Below are positions 1-7,186 of a stretch of 10,953 nucleotides of DNA, one piece after another. The translations under genes and the position numbers were made by a program. The stretch is taken from positions 1 to 10,953 of the forward strand of contig CAYWXV010000077.1 in assembly GCA_964462535.1 (NCBI GenBank), written 5' to 3'. The notes below the pieces were generated by a model. That model was not told the DNA's origin. It saw nothing but the letters and a program-made list of their open reading frames with translations, and made no database searches. Origin of the DNA: CAYWXV01 sp964462535 (GTDB taxonomy: Bacteria; Bacteroidota; Ignavibacteria; OLB7). Numbering within the stretch: position 1 is the stretch's first letter; each line of letters begins with the position of its first letter.

Positions 1-77
1 CCTTCATCCTTGCTCCTTGAGCCTTGATCCTTGAGCCTTCATCCTTCATCCTTCATCCTTGCTCCCTCCTCCCTCGC
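1..77. repeat. Degenerate heptanucleotide tandem array (CCTTCAT-type)
   Basis: Eleven heptamers lie in perfect 7-bp register: CCTTCAT, CCTTGCT, CCTTGAG and CCTTGAT types, ending in the more diverged CCCTCCT and CCCTCGC. The array starts at or before the window edge, so its full length is unknown. On the minus strand the unit reads ATGAAGG, AGCAAGG or CTCAAGG, the same family that flanks the N gap at 6649-6831 in the opposite orientation. It resembles the short tandemly repeated repetitive (STRR) heptamers known from cyanobacteria and other bacteria. Its right half is translated as the C-terminus of the neighbouring ABC ATPase, whose stop codon (39-41) lies inside a unit. Confidence 0.9.
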
Positions 78-965
78 GCTTCCCGTCGTCGCCTGGATGA
101 AGATTGTCTTGAGCGACGGGCGGACACGTTCGATTCGGGAGATCTGCAGTCGGGATTCTACAATTGGCAGCAGATCGTTCAGAGTGGACGACGGGACCAA
201 CTCCACCTCGGCAAAATTGGATGCGACGTCTGCGCGAACGACGATTGGCAGACCTGCTAGAAATCCGGCATCGCCTTCGAATTCTATTTGAACGCTATTC
301 CCGCCGTGAGCCTTGCGAACCTCCTCGGGGGTTCCTTGCAGCACAACGGTACCCTTGTCAATCAGCACGATGCGATTGCAGAGTCGCTCTGCCAATTCCA
401 TCTGATGCGTTGAATAGATAACTATAGCACCGCTGTCGCGCATCTCGTCGATGATGTCGCCTAGTAATTCCTGGTTGACGGGGTCTAGTCCAGAGGCTGG
501 CTCGTCGAGTATCAGGTAATCCGGGTGGTGGATGAAGGTTATGATGAGCTGCACCTTCTGTTGATTCCCCTTCGATAACTCCTGCAGTTTTCGTCGCTCC
601 CATCCCTCCATGCCGAATCGCTTCATCCATTCTCTCGCGCGATCGGCCGCCTGGCCCTTGTCCAAACCGCGGAGGCAAGCGAAATGGACGATTGTTTCCA
701 GCACCATCGCCTTCTGATAAAGTCCACGTTCTTCGGGGAGATATCCAAGCCGTTGGCGAATCTGCTCGTCGTATGGATGACCGTCGTACGTAATCGTTCC
801 GCTGTCGGGGTGAATGATGTCGACCAGCATGCGGATTGTCGTCGACTTCCCAGCACCATTCGGACCCAGAAGCCCAAACACTTCACCGCGACGCGCCTCA
901 ATTGATAAATCCTGAACCGCCTGAACAGTCGCAAAGCATTTGCTGATGGTTTCGGTGCGAATCAT
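39..965 (-). CDS. ABC-2 type transporter ATP-binding protein (NatA-like)
   Basis: Cytoplasmic ATPase subunit that would energise an ABC-2 exporter; the substrate is unknown. Counting from the chosen ATG (308 aa), Walker A GPNGAGKST is at 34-42, the Q-loop region is replaced by YLPEERGLY (75-83) as in the NatA-like subgroup, the signature LSKGNQQKVQ is at 130-139, Walker B LILDEP at 151-156, the D-loop SGLDP at 158-162 and the switch His at 187. A DUF4162-like C-terminal region follows from about residue 220. An in-frame ATG at 1019 would add 18 residues, but the family normally starts near MIRTETISKCF, so 965 is preferred; neither has a good Shine-Dalgarno. The last dozen or so residues (about REEGARMKDEG) are encoded by the heptamer array, so the native C-terminus was probably altered. 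The permease partner would be expected downstream, left of the window. Family assignment is firm. Confidence 0.93.
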   Translation of the reverse strand: MIRTETISKCFATVQAVQDLSIEARRGEVFGLLGPNGAGKSTTIRMLVDIIHPDSGTITYDGHPYDEQIRQRLGYLPEERGLYQKAMVLETIVHFACLRGLDKGQAADRAREWMKRFGMEGWERRKLQELSKGNQQKVQLIITFIHHPDYLILDEPASGLDPVNQELLGDIIDEMRDSGAIVIYSTHQMELAERLCNRIVLIDKGTVVLQGTPEEVRKAHGGNSVQIEFEGDAGFLAGLPIVVRADVASNFAEVELVPSSTLNDLLPIVESRLQISRIERVRPSLKTIFIQATTGSAREEGARMKDEG

Positions 966-1073
966 GAGAAGAGCATGCTCGGAATTGTGGAGTGGGTATG
1001 GGGGCGACCAGGCGTCCATCGGCCTGGCTGACTGACCAGCGTTAGGGCAGAAGGGAACGACATGATGCTCCGA

Positions 1074-1102
1074 ATGTTACAACGAATTGGACCGTTTGTC
1101 AT
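1074..1102 (-). promoter_or_regulatory. Candidate sigma70-like promoter for the ABC ATPase gene
   Basis: On the minus strand an ATGACA -35 box (1097-1102, 5/6 to consensus) is followed by a 17-bp spacer and a TAACAT -10 box (1074-1079, 4/6). Transcription would start near 1067, leaving a leader of about 100 nt before the chosen ATG at 965. Bacteroidota-type promoters often differ from this consensus and short matches occur by chance, so this is tentative. Confidence 0.28.
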
Positions 1103-1173
1103 GATACGCACGCAGCGATGAATCCCTGTCGCGCATACCGTGTTACGTCATCCCCAACATTTCCGACCTCAAC

Positions 1174-2265
1174 ATGAAGCGCCCGACACTCCTTCTCCTC
1201 CTCGCGCTCGTCTGGTTCTCGCTGGGACACACATCGCAGCCTACCGATGTCGCCATCGCCAGGATCTATCTGGTGGGAACGACGCTCTACCGGGCTTCGG
1301 GTGGCACAACCGTGGACATTTTCGATCTATCCGTGCCAACCTCCCCACGTCAAATCGGATCGATTCCCATGGTCGGCAACAACGATATCGCGGTCTTCGG
1401 AAACTATCTCTACGCCGATCAGAACTCGGACCTGATCGTAATCGACGTGAGTGATCCATCGCGACCTGTTCGTATTGATACGGTCCACGGCATCTTCAAC
1501 GATGCCTTTTCATCCGGTTGGGGGAGGGACTTCGTGGTCGATGACGTGGGGGGTATGCAGGGGTGTGGTCCATGTGCCGCCTCGGACGCGCCGGCATCGG
1601 CGCCTGCGAACAGTGGCGGCGCCGGTCAGGGGGGATCGCTCTCGCGATTTGCGATCGATGGCGCCAAACTCTACTGTGTAGACTACACGACACTCAGGGT
1701 CTTCGATATCATCGATCCGGCCCGACCACGATACAAGAACGCCGTCTCCGTTGGCTGGGGGATAGAGACGGTTCTGCTTGATGGTCCGTACGTGTTCATG
1801 GGTGGTGAGACCGGCATGTCGATCTACAAGAGGGTTGGCGATGAGATCACCTACATCTCGGAGTTTCAACATCGTCGGAGTTGTGATCCTGTTGTGGTCG
1901 ATGGGAACTATGCATACGTCACGTTGCGTGGGGGAACAACGTGCGGTGGGTTCACGAATCAAATGGACGTTATCGACATATCCAACATCGCGAGTCCGAG
2001 GCTGATCAGCAGCTACCAGCTTGCCGGGCCATACGGACTGGCTGTCCGTAATGGCGTTGGCATTGTGTGCGATGGAGCAGCAGGACTCAAGGTTCTCGAT
2101 GTCAGCAATCCGTCCGACGTGCGGCCCGTCGCCACGATCACCGACATTGTCCCGCATGACGTCATTCTTGCCGGATCGCTGCTCGTCGTGACAACCGATC
2201 AGGGATATGTCCTCTTCGATGCCTCCGATATCAGAAATCTGAAACGCATGGGAATCGTCGCCTAG
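1174..2265 (+). CDS. Secreted LVIVD-repeat beta-propeller protein
   Basis: A 363-aa exported protein, probably a surface or periplasmic beta-propeller; its partner is unknown. The N-terminus MKRPTLLLLLALVWFSLGHT is a signal peptide (short basic start, about 15 hydrophobic residues) with no lipobox Cys, so type I processing is likely. Several LVIVD-type repeats share a core of hydrophobic strand, D[ILV]S, P and R: residues 45-66, 85-104, 172-191, 262-283, 303-323 and a weak last one at 343-360. Residues 126-156 form a Gly/Ala/Ser-rich insertion with a CGPC motif (131-134) that breaks the repeat pattern. The protein stops right after the last repeat, with no sorting domain such as a T9SS tail. 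No Shine-Dalgarno precedes the ATG. It is divergent from the ABC gene and separated from it by about 200 bp. The repeat family assignment is good; the function is unknown. Confidence 0.87.
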   Translation: MKRPTLLLLLALVWFSLGHTSQPTDVAIARIYLVGTTLYRASGGTTVDIFDLSVPTSPRQIGSIPMVGNNDIAVFGNYLYADQNSDLIVIDVSDPSRPVRIDTVHGIFNDAFSSGWGRDFVVDDVGGMQGCGPCAASDAPASAPANSGGAGQGGSLSRFAIDGAKLYCVDYTTLRVFDIIDPARPRYKNAVSVGWGIETVLLDGPYVFMGGETGMSIYKRVGDEITYISEFQHRRSCDPVVVDGNYAYVTLRGGTTCGGFTNQMDVIDISNIASPRLISSYQLAGPYGLAVRNGVGIVCDGAAGLKVLDVSNPSDVRPVATITDIVPHDVILAGSLLVVTTDQGYVLFDASDIRNLKRMGIVA

Positions 2266-2268
2266 GAG

Positions 2269-2554
2269 GCTACTGAAATGAGCGCGATCACTGCGTTGCG
2301 CTCCTCATCGCTCACTGCGGGGTACCTCCGGTCCACCGCACTCGTTCGTCGTCGCGCGTCTTGACCTCGCACGCTGTGAACAGCCTCTCGATCTGAGAGG
2401 TATTCAACAGTCTCCAGAGGTACCGATGATCCGTTGCGAACAACCAGGGTTCGTGTTCCACCCCGCCCGAATCCTTCAACGTGAATCCAGTAGCCGACGA
2501 GAGGCGTGATGCATGGATCCCTTCAACGAGCAGCAATAAAGTCGTCGTACAAAC
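2269..2554. other. Intergenic region without a convincing gene
   Basis: This stretch separates the LVIVD gene from the rplS terminator. It contains two short inverted repeats without U-tracts: GAGCGC/GCGCTC (2280-2285 with 2298-2303, 12-nt loop, possibly a weak end signal for the LVIVD gene) and CCTCTC/GAGAGG around 2385-2401. A minus-strand open frame of 74 codons (2312-2536) crosses it; its product matches nothing I recognise and has no ribosome binding site, and it would need its own promoter below the terminator. I treat it as probably non-coding or as the remnant of a lost gene. Confidence 0.5.
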
Positions 2555-2592
2555 AAAGCCCCGAAGGCGAATGAACTCGCCTCCGGGGCTTT
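2555..2592 (-). terminator. Strong rho-independent terminator of the ffh-rplS operon
   Basis: Outer arms AAAGCCCCG (2555-2563) and CGGGGCTTT (2584-2592) are perfectly complementary. Inner arms AGGCGA (2565-2570) and TCGCCT (2577-2582) extend the stem across one A/C mismatch to a 6-nt loop. Read on the minus strand, the stem is followed by TTTGTTTGT, a fair U-tract, and it sits 46 bp past the rplS stop. The flanking A and T runs could allow bidirectional function, but the plus-strand side is poorer in U. Confidence 0.9.
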
Positions 2593-2637
2593 CTCGTATT
2601 CTTCCCGACCGTCCGTCTTTCGACTCGGTTCCGACGA

Positions 2638-3024
2638 TTATGTAGTCTTCGCGCGGACCGAACGTGACGAAAGCGTACGGAGGTAATAGAGTTTAGCGCG
2701 GCGGACACGTCCGTGACGCACGATCTTGATGTTCTGCACGATCGGTGACTGGAGAGGGAAAATTCGCTCTACGCCAACGCCGTTGCTCACCTTGCGCACC
2801 GTGAACGTTTCACTGACGCCGGCACCACGACGCGAGAGGACAATCCCCTCGAAATTCTGGATGCGCTCCTTACCCCCTTCAATAACGCGAACGGCGACAT
2901 TGACGACGTCACCCGGCTTGAAATTCGGAAAGGCGACATCGACGCCCTCACCAGCCCGATTCTGGCGGCTGGCCTGGGTTTCAGCAATCACCTGCTTGTG
3001 CAGGGCTGCGATCTGCTCTTTCAT
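2638..3024 (-). CDS. rplS: 50S ribosomal protein L19
   Basis: A 128-aa large-subunit protein of the L19 family, located at the 30S-50S interface. The family core is clear: FKPGDVVNVAVRVIEGGKERIQNFEG (about 35-60, the KOW/SH3-like start), IVLSRRGAGVSETFTVRKVS (61-80), then VGVERIFPLQSP and the conserved end VRHGRVRRAKLYYLR. The length is slightly above the usual 115-120 because of a short tail. The start ATG is backed by one of the best Shine-Dalgarno sites in the window. It is the last gene of the operon, 66 bp after trmD and just before the terminator, the usual trmD-rplS arrangement in bacteria. Confidence 0.97.
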   Translation of the reverse strand: MKEQIAALHKQVIAETQASRQNRAGEGVDVAFPNFKPGDVVNVAVRVIEGGKERIQNFEGIVLSRRGAGVSETFTVRKVSNGVGVERIFPLQSPIVQNIKIVRHGRVRRAKLYYLRTLSSRSVRAKTT

Positions 3025-3028
3025 GGAA

Positions 3029-3034
3029 CACCTC
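3029..3034 (-). promoter_or_regulatory. Ribosome binding site of rplS
   Basis: GAGGTG on the minus strand lies 4 nt before the rplS ATG. It is notable because most genes in this window have no recognisable Shine-Dalgarno sequence. Confidence 0.7.
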
Positions 3035-3090
3035 GTTCGATTTTGCCCGTTGCCGGGCGAGGTTGTATTTCAGTTCTGAGTTTTTGTTGG

Positions 3091-3870
3091 TCACTTTTTC
3101 TTTGAAGCGCTTATCCTACGCTTCTTCGGCTGAGCCCCATCTGGTATGGCGGGGGCATCGGAGTCATCGGGAAGCAGCCCCGGTCTCCGCTCGCGTGTGC
3201 GTCGCTCGGCCTCGGCCTCGCGCCACAGGGCGATCTTCGCGTGATCTCCGCCGATCAGGATCTCGGGTACCGACATGTCTCGGTAGACCGCCGGCCGCGT
3301 GTACCAGGGGGCGTCCAGCATTCCGGTCTGAAACGAGTCGGTCAACGCAGACTCGCTGTCGCCGAGTGCTCCTGGTAGAAGCCGCACAACTGCGTCTGCC
3401 ACAACAAGGGCCGGAAGCTCTCCACCGGTGAGGACATAGTCCCCGATCGAAATCTCGCGAGTGACCAGAGTTTGACGCACACGCTCGTCGATTCCCTTGT
3501 AATGTCCGCACAGGAGGATCAGGTTCCGCATCAGCGAGAGCCTGTTCGCTTCGCTTTGCGTGAAGAGATTCCCATCCGGTGTCAGGTAGATCACCTCGTC
3601 GTACTCGCGCTGACTCTTCAGCATCTCGATGCAGTCGAAGATCGGTTCCGGCCGGAGAATCATTCCCGCGCCGCCGCCGAACGGAGTATCGTCCACCTGC
3701 CGATACTTCCCCAGTCCGTAATCGTGGAGGTTGTGGACCACGATTTCGGCAAGGCCCGCCTCGCGCGCCCGTTTCAGGATCGAAGCATCCAGCACGCTCG
3801 CGAACGTCTGCGGCACGGCGCTGATGATGTCGATACGTACCAGGGGCGTCCTATCTGCTTTCGTCGCCAC
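3091..3870 (-). CDS. trmD: tRNA (guanine37-N1)-methyltransferase TrmD
   Basis: A SpoU-TrmD (SPOUT) class enzyme that methylates G37 of tRNAs using S-adenosylmethionine, which protects the reading frame. The 259-aa product has the expected order: IDIISAVPQTF (13-23), PFGGGAGM (63-70), the knot motifs LCGHYKGIDERV (120-131) and SIGDYVLTGGELPAL (141-155), then LPGALGDSESALTDSF (165-180), whose Asp178 aligns with the catalytic Asp of known TrmDs. The C-terminus is extended by a basic, Pro/Lys-rich tail (about 226-259). The start is GTG, supported by GAGGTGA (3874-3880) just upstream, inside the rimM 3' end. The gene overlaps the rimM stop by 20 bp, pointing to translational coupling. Identification is secure. 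Confidence 0.97.
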   Translation of the reverse strand: MATKADRTPLVRIDIISAVPQTFASVLDASILKRAREAGLAEIVVHNLHDYGLGKYRQVDDTPFGGGAGMILRPEPIFDCIEMLKSQREYDEVIYLTPDGNLFTQSEANRLSLMRNLILLCGHYKGIDERVRQTLVTREISIGDYVLTGGELPALVVADAVVRLLPGALGDSESALTDSFQTGMLDAPWYTRPAVYRDMSVPEILIGGDHAKIALWREAEAERRTRERRPGLLPDDSDAPAIPDGAQPKKRRISASKKK

Positions 3871-4417
3871 GGCTCACCTCGAAATCGTCATCAAGCAAGC
3901 CTGGTATCGGGCGAACCACCACCCTTTTCCGGTCGTGATCAACGGAGATCACAAACGGTTCGACGGCCGGGATAAGGTGCTCGCCTCCATCCCGAGTCAC
4001 ACCCCAAAGGGGATGTGCAGCAGATCGGACGATCGATGAGATCGTCCCCAGGCTTCCCCCGGATTCATCGACCACATCGTACCCGAACAGTCGGGGATGG
4101 ACATGAGGGTCGGCGTACGACAATGCCGATTCCGGAACCCAGAGACCCTTGTCGATCAGCCGGTCGAGTCCCTCCCGCCGCTCAGCTCCCGCGAAGTAGC
4201 AGATGAGATCATCGTGCCTGCTGTCGCAACGCCGAAGCTCGATTGGTTCGACAAACGAGGCTGAGTACCCGACGAAGGCCCCTACGGGTGCCGCGATCGT
4301 TGGGACCGCAGCGAGGTCCAGCTGGCACCGTACGCCACCCGCCAGGCCGAACGGTCGTACGAGAACGCCTATTCGGACAAGGTTGTCGGGGGTCGTCGTG
4401 TCTGTGCTCCTGGGCAT
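3851..4417 (-). CDS. rimM: 16S rRNA processing / 30S maturation factor RimM
   Basis: A 188-aa assembly factor that binds S19 and the 16S head during 30S maturation. The N-terminal RimM domain begins VRIGVLVRPFGLAGGVRCQL (14-33), matching the family's IG.I...HGL.G.V pattern with Phe in place of His. The C-terminal PRC-barrel domain covers about 108-175, with LFGYDVVDESGGSLGTI (110-126) and the EHLIPAVEPFVISVDHDRKRV stretch. The open frame runs upstream to 4822, but that part is antiframe to rpsP and highly basic, so it is not protein. The ATG at 4417 gives the family-typical start and has AGAGG (4423-4427) 5 nt upstream. It sits between rpsP (91-bp gap) and trmD (20-bp overlap). Confidence 0.95.
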   Translation of the reverse strand: MPRSTDTTTPDNLVRIGVLVRPFGLAGGVRCQLDLAAVPTIAAPVGAFVGYSASFVEPIELRRCDSRHDDLICYFAGAERREGLDRLIDKGLWVPESALSYADPHVHPRLFGYDVVDESGGSLGTISSIVRSAAHPLWGVTRDGGEHLIPAVEPFVISVDHDRKRVVVRPIPGLLDDDFEVSRGDESR

Positions 4418-4508
4418 CGCGGCCTCTGGGATGCTGGGCGTCAGGGCTGCAGGGCCCCGTTCGGGATGGTCGTCCCTCCCGCAATTCGCTCCAGATGGGT
4501 CCGTTGTC

Positions 4509-5051
4509 CTAACCCTCGTTCGTCGTTTCTTCAGCCGGAGTCTCCTCGGCGGCTGGAGCCTCGTCAGCGGCCGGTGCCTCTTCGGCAGCGGGCGCCTCTT
4601 CGGCGGCCGGGGCTTCGGCTGCAGCTTCAGCAGCCTCCAGGGCACGGGCGGCCTCGGCGGCTCGCTGCTCTTCCTCGCGCTGACGCCGCTCCGCCTCGGT
4701 CTTGATGGCTTCCAGGTCCAGGGCCTCGCGATTCTGCCGGCGCGCGACGTGGTTCTCCACCATCTGCGCAATCTCCGACTCGCTCTTCCCCTTCCGCTGA
4801 AGGTGGAGCTCCAGAAGGACACCTTCGCGGCTCAGAATAGAGCGGACCGTGTCCGAGGGCTGGGCGCCAGTCTGAAGCCAGTGGAGAACACGCTCACGCT
4901 TGAGCGTCACCTGATTGGCGATGACCATCGGATTGTACTGTCCGATCTTCTCGATAAAACGACCGTCGCGCGGCTTGCGACTATCTGCCGCAACGATGTC
5001 GTACACCGGACGCTTCTTGCGTCCCATTCTTCTCAATCGAAGTTTGACCAT
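4509..5051 (-). CDS. rpsP: 30S ribosomal protein S16 with Ala/Glu-rich C-terminal extension
   Basis: A small-subunit assembly protein. Residues 1-80 are a standard S16 core: MVKLRLRRMGRKKRPVYDIV, ADSRKPRDGRFIEKIGQYNP, and the VLHWLQTGAQPSDTVRSIL end. The usual family length is about 80-90; this one reaches 180. Residues 81-145 are highly charged and probably helical or coiled coil (many E/R/A), and 146-174 are near-perfect EAPAAE-type hexapeptide repeats, an acidic and probably disordered tail. Long Ala/Glu tails on S16 are familiar in Bacteroidota and Chlorobiota, which helps place the organism. The start ATG has no Shine-Dalgarno; immediately upstream lies a heptamer-type repeat (5063-5106). 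It lies 85 bp after ffh. Confidence 0.97.
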   Translation of the reverse strand: MVKLRLRRMGRKKRPVYDIVAADSRKPRDGRFIEKIGQYNPMVIANQVTLKRERVLHWLQTGAQPSDTVRSILSREGVLLELHLQRKGKSESEIAQMVENHVARRQNREALDLEAIKTEAERRQREEEQRAAEAARALEAAEAAAEAPAAEEAPAAEEAPAADEAPAAEETPAEETTNEG

Positions 5052-5062
5052 GCGTGGGTTGG

Positions 5063-5106
5063 CTGTTGGTTATCAGTCAGTTGTTGGTTCTCAGTCGTCA
5101 GTTATC
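5063..5106. repeat. Second degenerate heptamer array between ffh and rpsP
   Basis: Read on the plus strand, heptamers CTGTTGG, TTATCAG, TTGTTGG, TTCTCAG and TCGTCAG follow one another in 7-bp register, with one 4-bp partial unit (TCAG, 5077-5080). On the transcribed strand the unit type is CTGACAA/CCAACAA. The sequence family differs from the CCTTCAT array, but the 7-bp period is the same. It fills about half of the 85-bp spacer inside an essential operon and ends about 11 bp before the rpsP start codon. Confidence 0.65.
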
Positions 5107-5136
5107 GTATGCGCGCGTCGTAACTCCACCAATCCG

Positions 5137-6465
<1,329 letters not shown>

Positions 6466-6582
6466 CTTGGGTATAGGGATAGCCCGCCCGCTCCACCCGT
6501 GTCTCCTCCGGAAGGACTTTCCCTTCAGAGGTCTTGTGCACGTTGAAGCCGGAGGGCGCTGGAAATCGGCAAAAGGACAACG

Positions 6583-6611
6583 AAGATAGGGGGTTCGGCC
6601 CACTTGGGCAA
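6583..6611 (-). promoter_or_regulatory. Candidate promoter of the ffh-rplS operon
   Basis: On the minus strand TTGCCC (6606-6611, 4/6 to the -35 consensus), a 17-bp spacer and TATCTT (6583-6588, 4/6 to -10) precede ffh. The -10 region reads TATCTTCG, which also resembles the Bacteroidota TAnnTTTG box. Transcription would start near 6576, giving a leader of about 110 nt. Position and spacing are good but this is a motif match only. Confidence 0.35.
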
Positions 6612-6648
6612 CGGGAAAGAAGGTTCGTGCCGGTCGGGAACATTGTGA

Positions 6649-6831
6649 TACAAGGATGCAGGAGCAAGGCTCAAGGNNNNNNNNNNNNNNNNNNNNNNNN
6701 NNNNNNNNNNNNNNNNNNNNNNNNNNNNNNNNNNNNNNNNNNNNNNNNNNNNNNNNNNNNNNNNNNNNNNNNNNNNTGAAGGCTCAAGGATGAAGGATGA
6801 AGGATGAACGATGCAGGATCAAGGATGAATG
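6649..6831. repeat. Heptamer array (ATGAAGG-type) interrupted by the assembly gap
   Basis: Left of the gap the units ATGCAGG, AGCAAGG and CTCAAGG run up to 6676. Right of it CTCAAGG (6783-6789), ATGAAGG (twice), ATGAACG, ATGCAGG, ATCAAGG and ATGAATG continue in 7-bp register to 6831. It is the same family as the array at 1-77 but in the opposite orientation. The real number of units is hidden by the gap. A diverged remnant continues at 6902-6929 (ATGAAGG, ATTAAAC, ATGAGAC, ATGAAAG), still in 7-bp register. Confidence 0.9.
6677..6776. other. Scaffold gap of exactly 100 N
   Basis: The run is exactly 100 undetermined bases, the usual placeholder for a gap of unknown size. Both sides are the same tandem repeat, so the assembler most likely broke on the array and joined contigs by read pairs. 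Distance across the gap, and possibly the join itself, should not be trusted. Confidence 0.97.
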
Positions 6832-6941
6832 GGGGGCAGATTACCGTAAGAGGGGCCGGAAAGGGGCTGAGACTGGGGATAAGAACAGAGAGGCGTAGCA
6901 GATGAAGGATTAAACATGAGACATGAAAGACCGGCTCGCTT

Positions 6942-6993
6942 CCGGCTCCCCCTCCCTCAGAATTGAGAGAGGGGGTTGGGGGGTGAGAGCCGG
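6942..6993 (-). repeat. Dispersed hairpin repeat, copy 1 (inverted)
   Basis: A 52-bp element beginning CCGGCTCCCCC and ending GGTGAGAGCCGG. Its core (6948-6975) is a 12-bp stem with a GAAT loop and one stem mismatch (CCCCCTCCCTCA against TGAGAGAGGGGG). It is the reverse complement of the two copies near the right end. The outer CCGGCTC/GAGCCGG ends are themselves inverted repeats, so the whole element can fold on itself. Confidence 0.85.
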
Positions 6994-7018
6994 GGTGAGA
7001 GCCAGCGTGAGATCCGGA
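6983..7018. repeat. Imperfect tandem 12-mer
   Basis: Three units in a row, GTGAGAGCCGGG, GTGAGAGCCAGC and GTGAGATCCGGA, overlap the right end of hairpin repeat copy 1. They look like local duplication of the element's GTGAGAGCC terminus. Confidence 0.7.
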
Positions 7019-7186
7019 CGATCTGCCCCGCGGTCAACACCCATAGCGAACGACGAACCACATTTGACCTTCAACGTTTGACCCCGATCCCGTACCCTTG
7101 GAATGGCGGACGGGATCCGTCGCGCAGCCAAGCCCTCGTAGCCAATAGCGCTTGAGCTAGAACATTGGACCATTGACTCGTCCATC

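Larger units (their letters stand above)
6832..7186. other. Repeat-rich intergenic region before the oxidoreductase gene
   Basis: About 355 bp without a convincing gene. It holds the heptamer remnant at 6902-6929, the hairpin repeat at 6942-6993, an imperfect tandem 12-mer GTGAGAGCCGGG-type (6983-7018), and a short heptamer-phased piece TTGACCT, TCAACGT, TTGACCC near 7063-7083. A minus-strand open frame of 97 codons (6910-7203) runs through these repeats and is rejected as a gene. The promoter of the oxidoreductase gene should lie here, but I could not single one out. Confidence 0.6.

Noticed and set aside
1..77. Possible CRISPR array
   Set aside because: The units are 7 bp in direct tandem with no spacers, so this is a microsatellite-like array.
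1510..2157. Minus-strand open frame of 215 codons
   Set aside because: It is antisense to the LVIVD gene, which has a signal peptide and clear repeats.
4418..4822. Upstream extension of the rimM frame
   Set aside because: It gives an Arg/Pro-rich, unconserved product in the alternative frame of rpsP; RimM homology begins after the ATG at 4417.
4203..5123. Plus-strand open frame of 306 codons
   Set aside because: It is antisense to rimM and rpsP, both certain, and its Gly/Ser/Leu-rich part is the mirror of the S16 Ala/Glu tail.
6466..6603. N-terminal extension of Ffh
   Set aside because: Ffh family proteins start at MFENL; the extension overlaps the likely promoter and leader.
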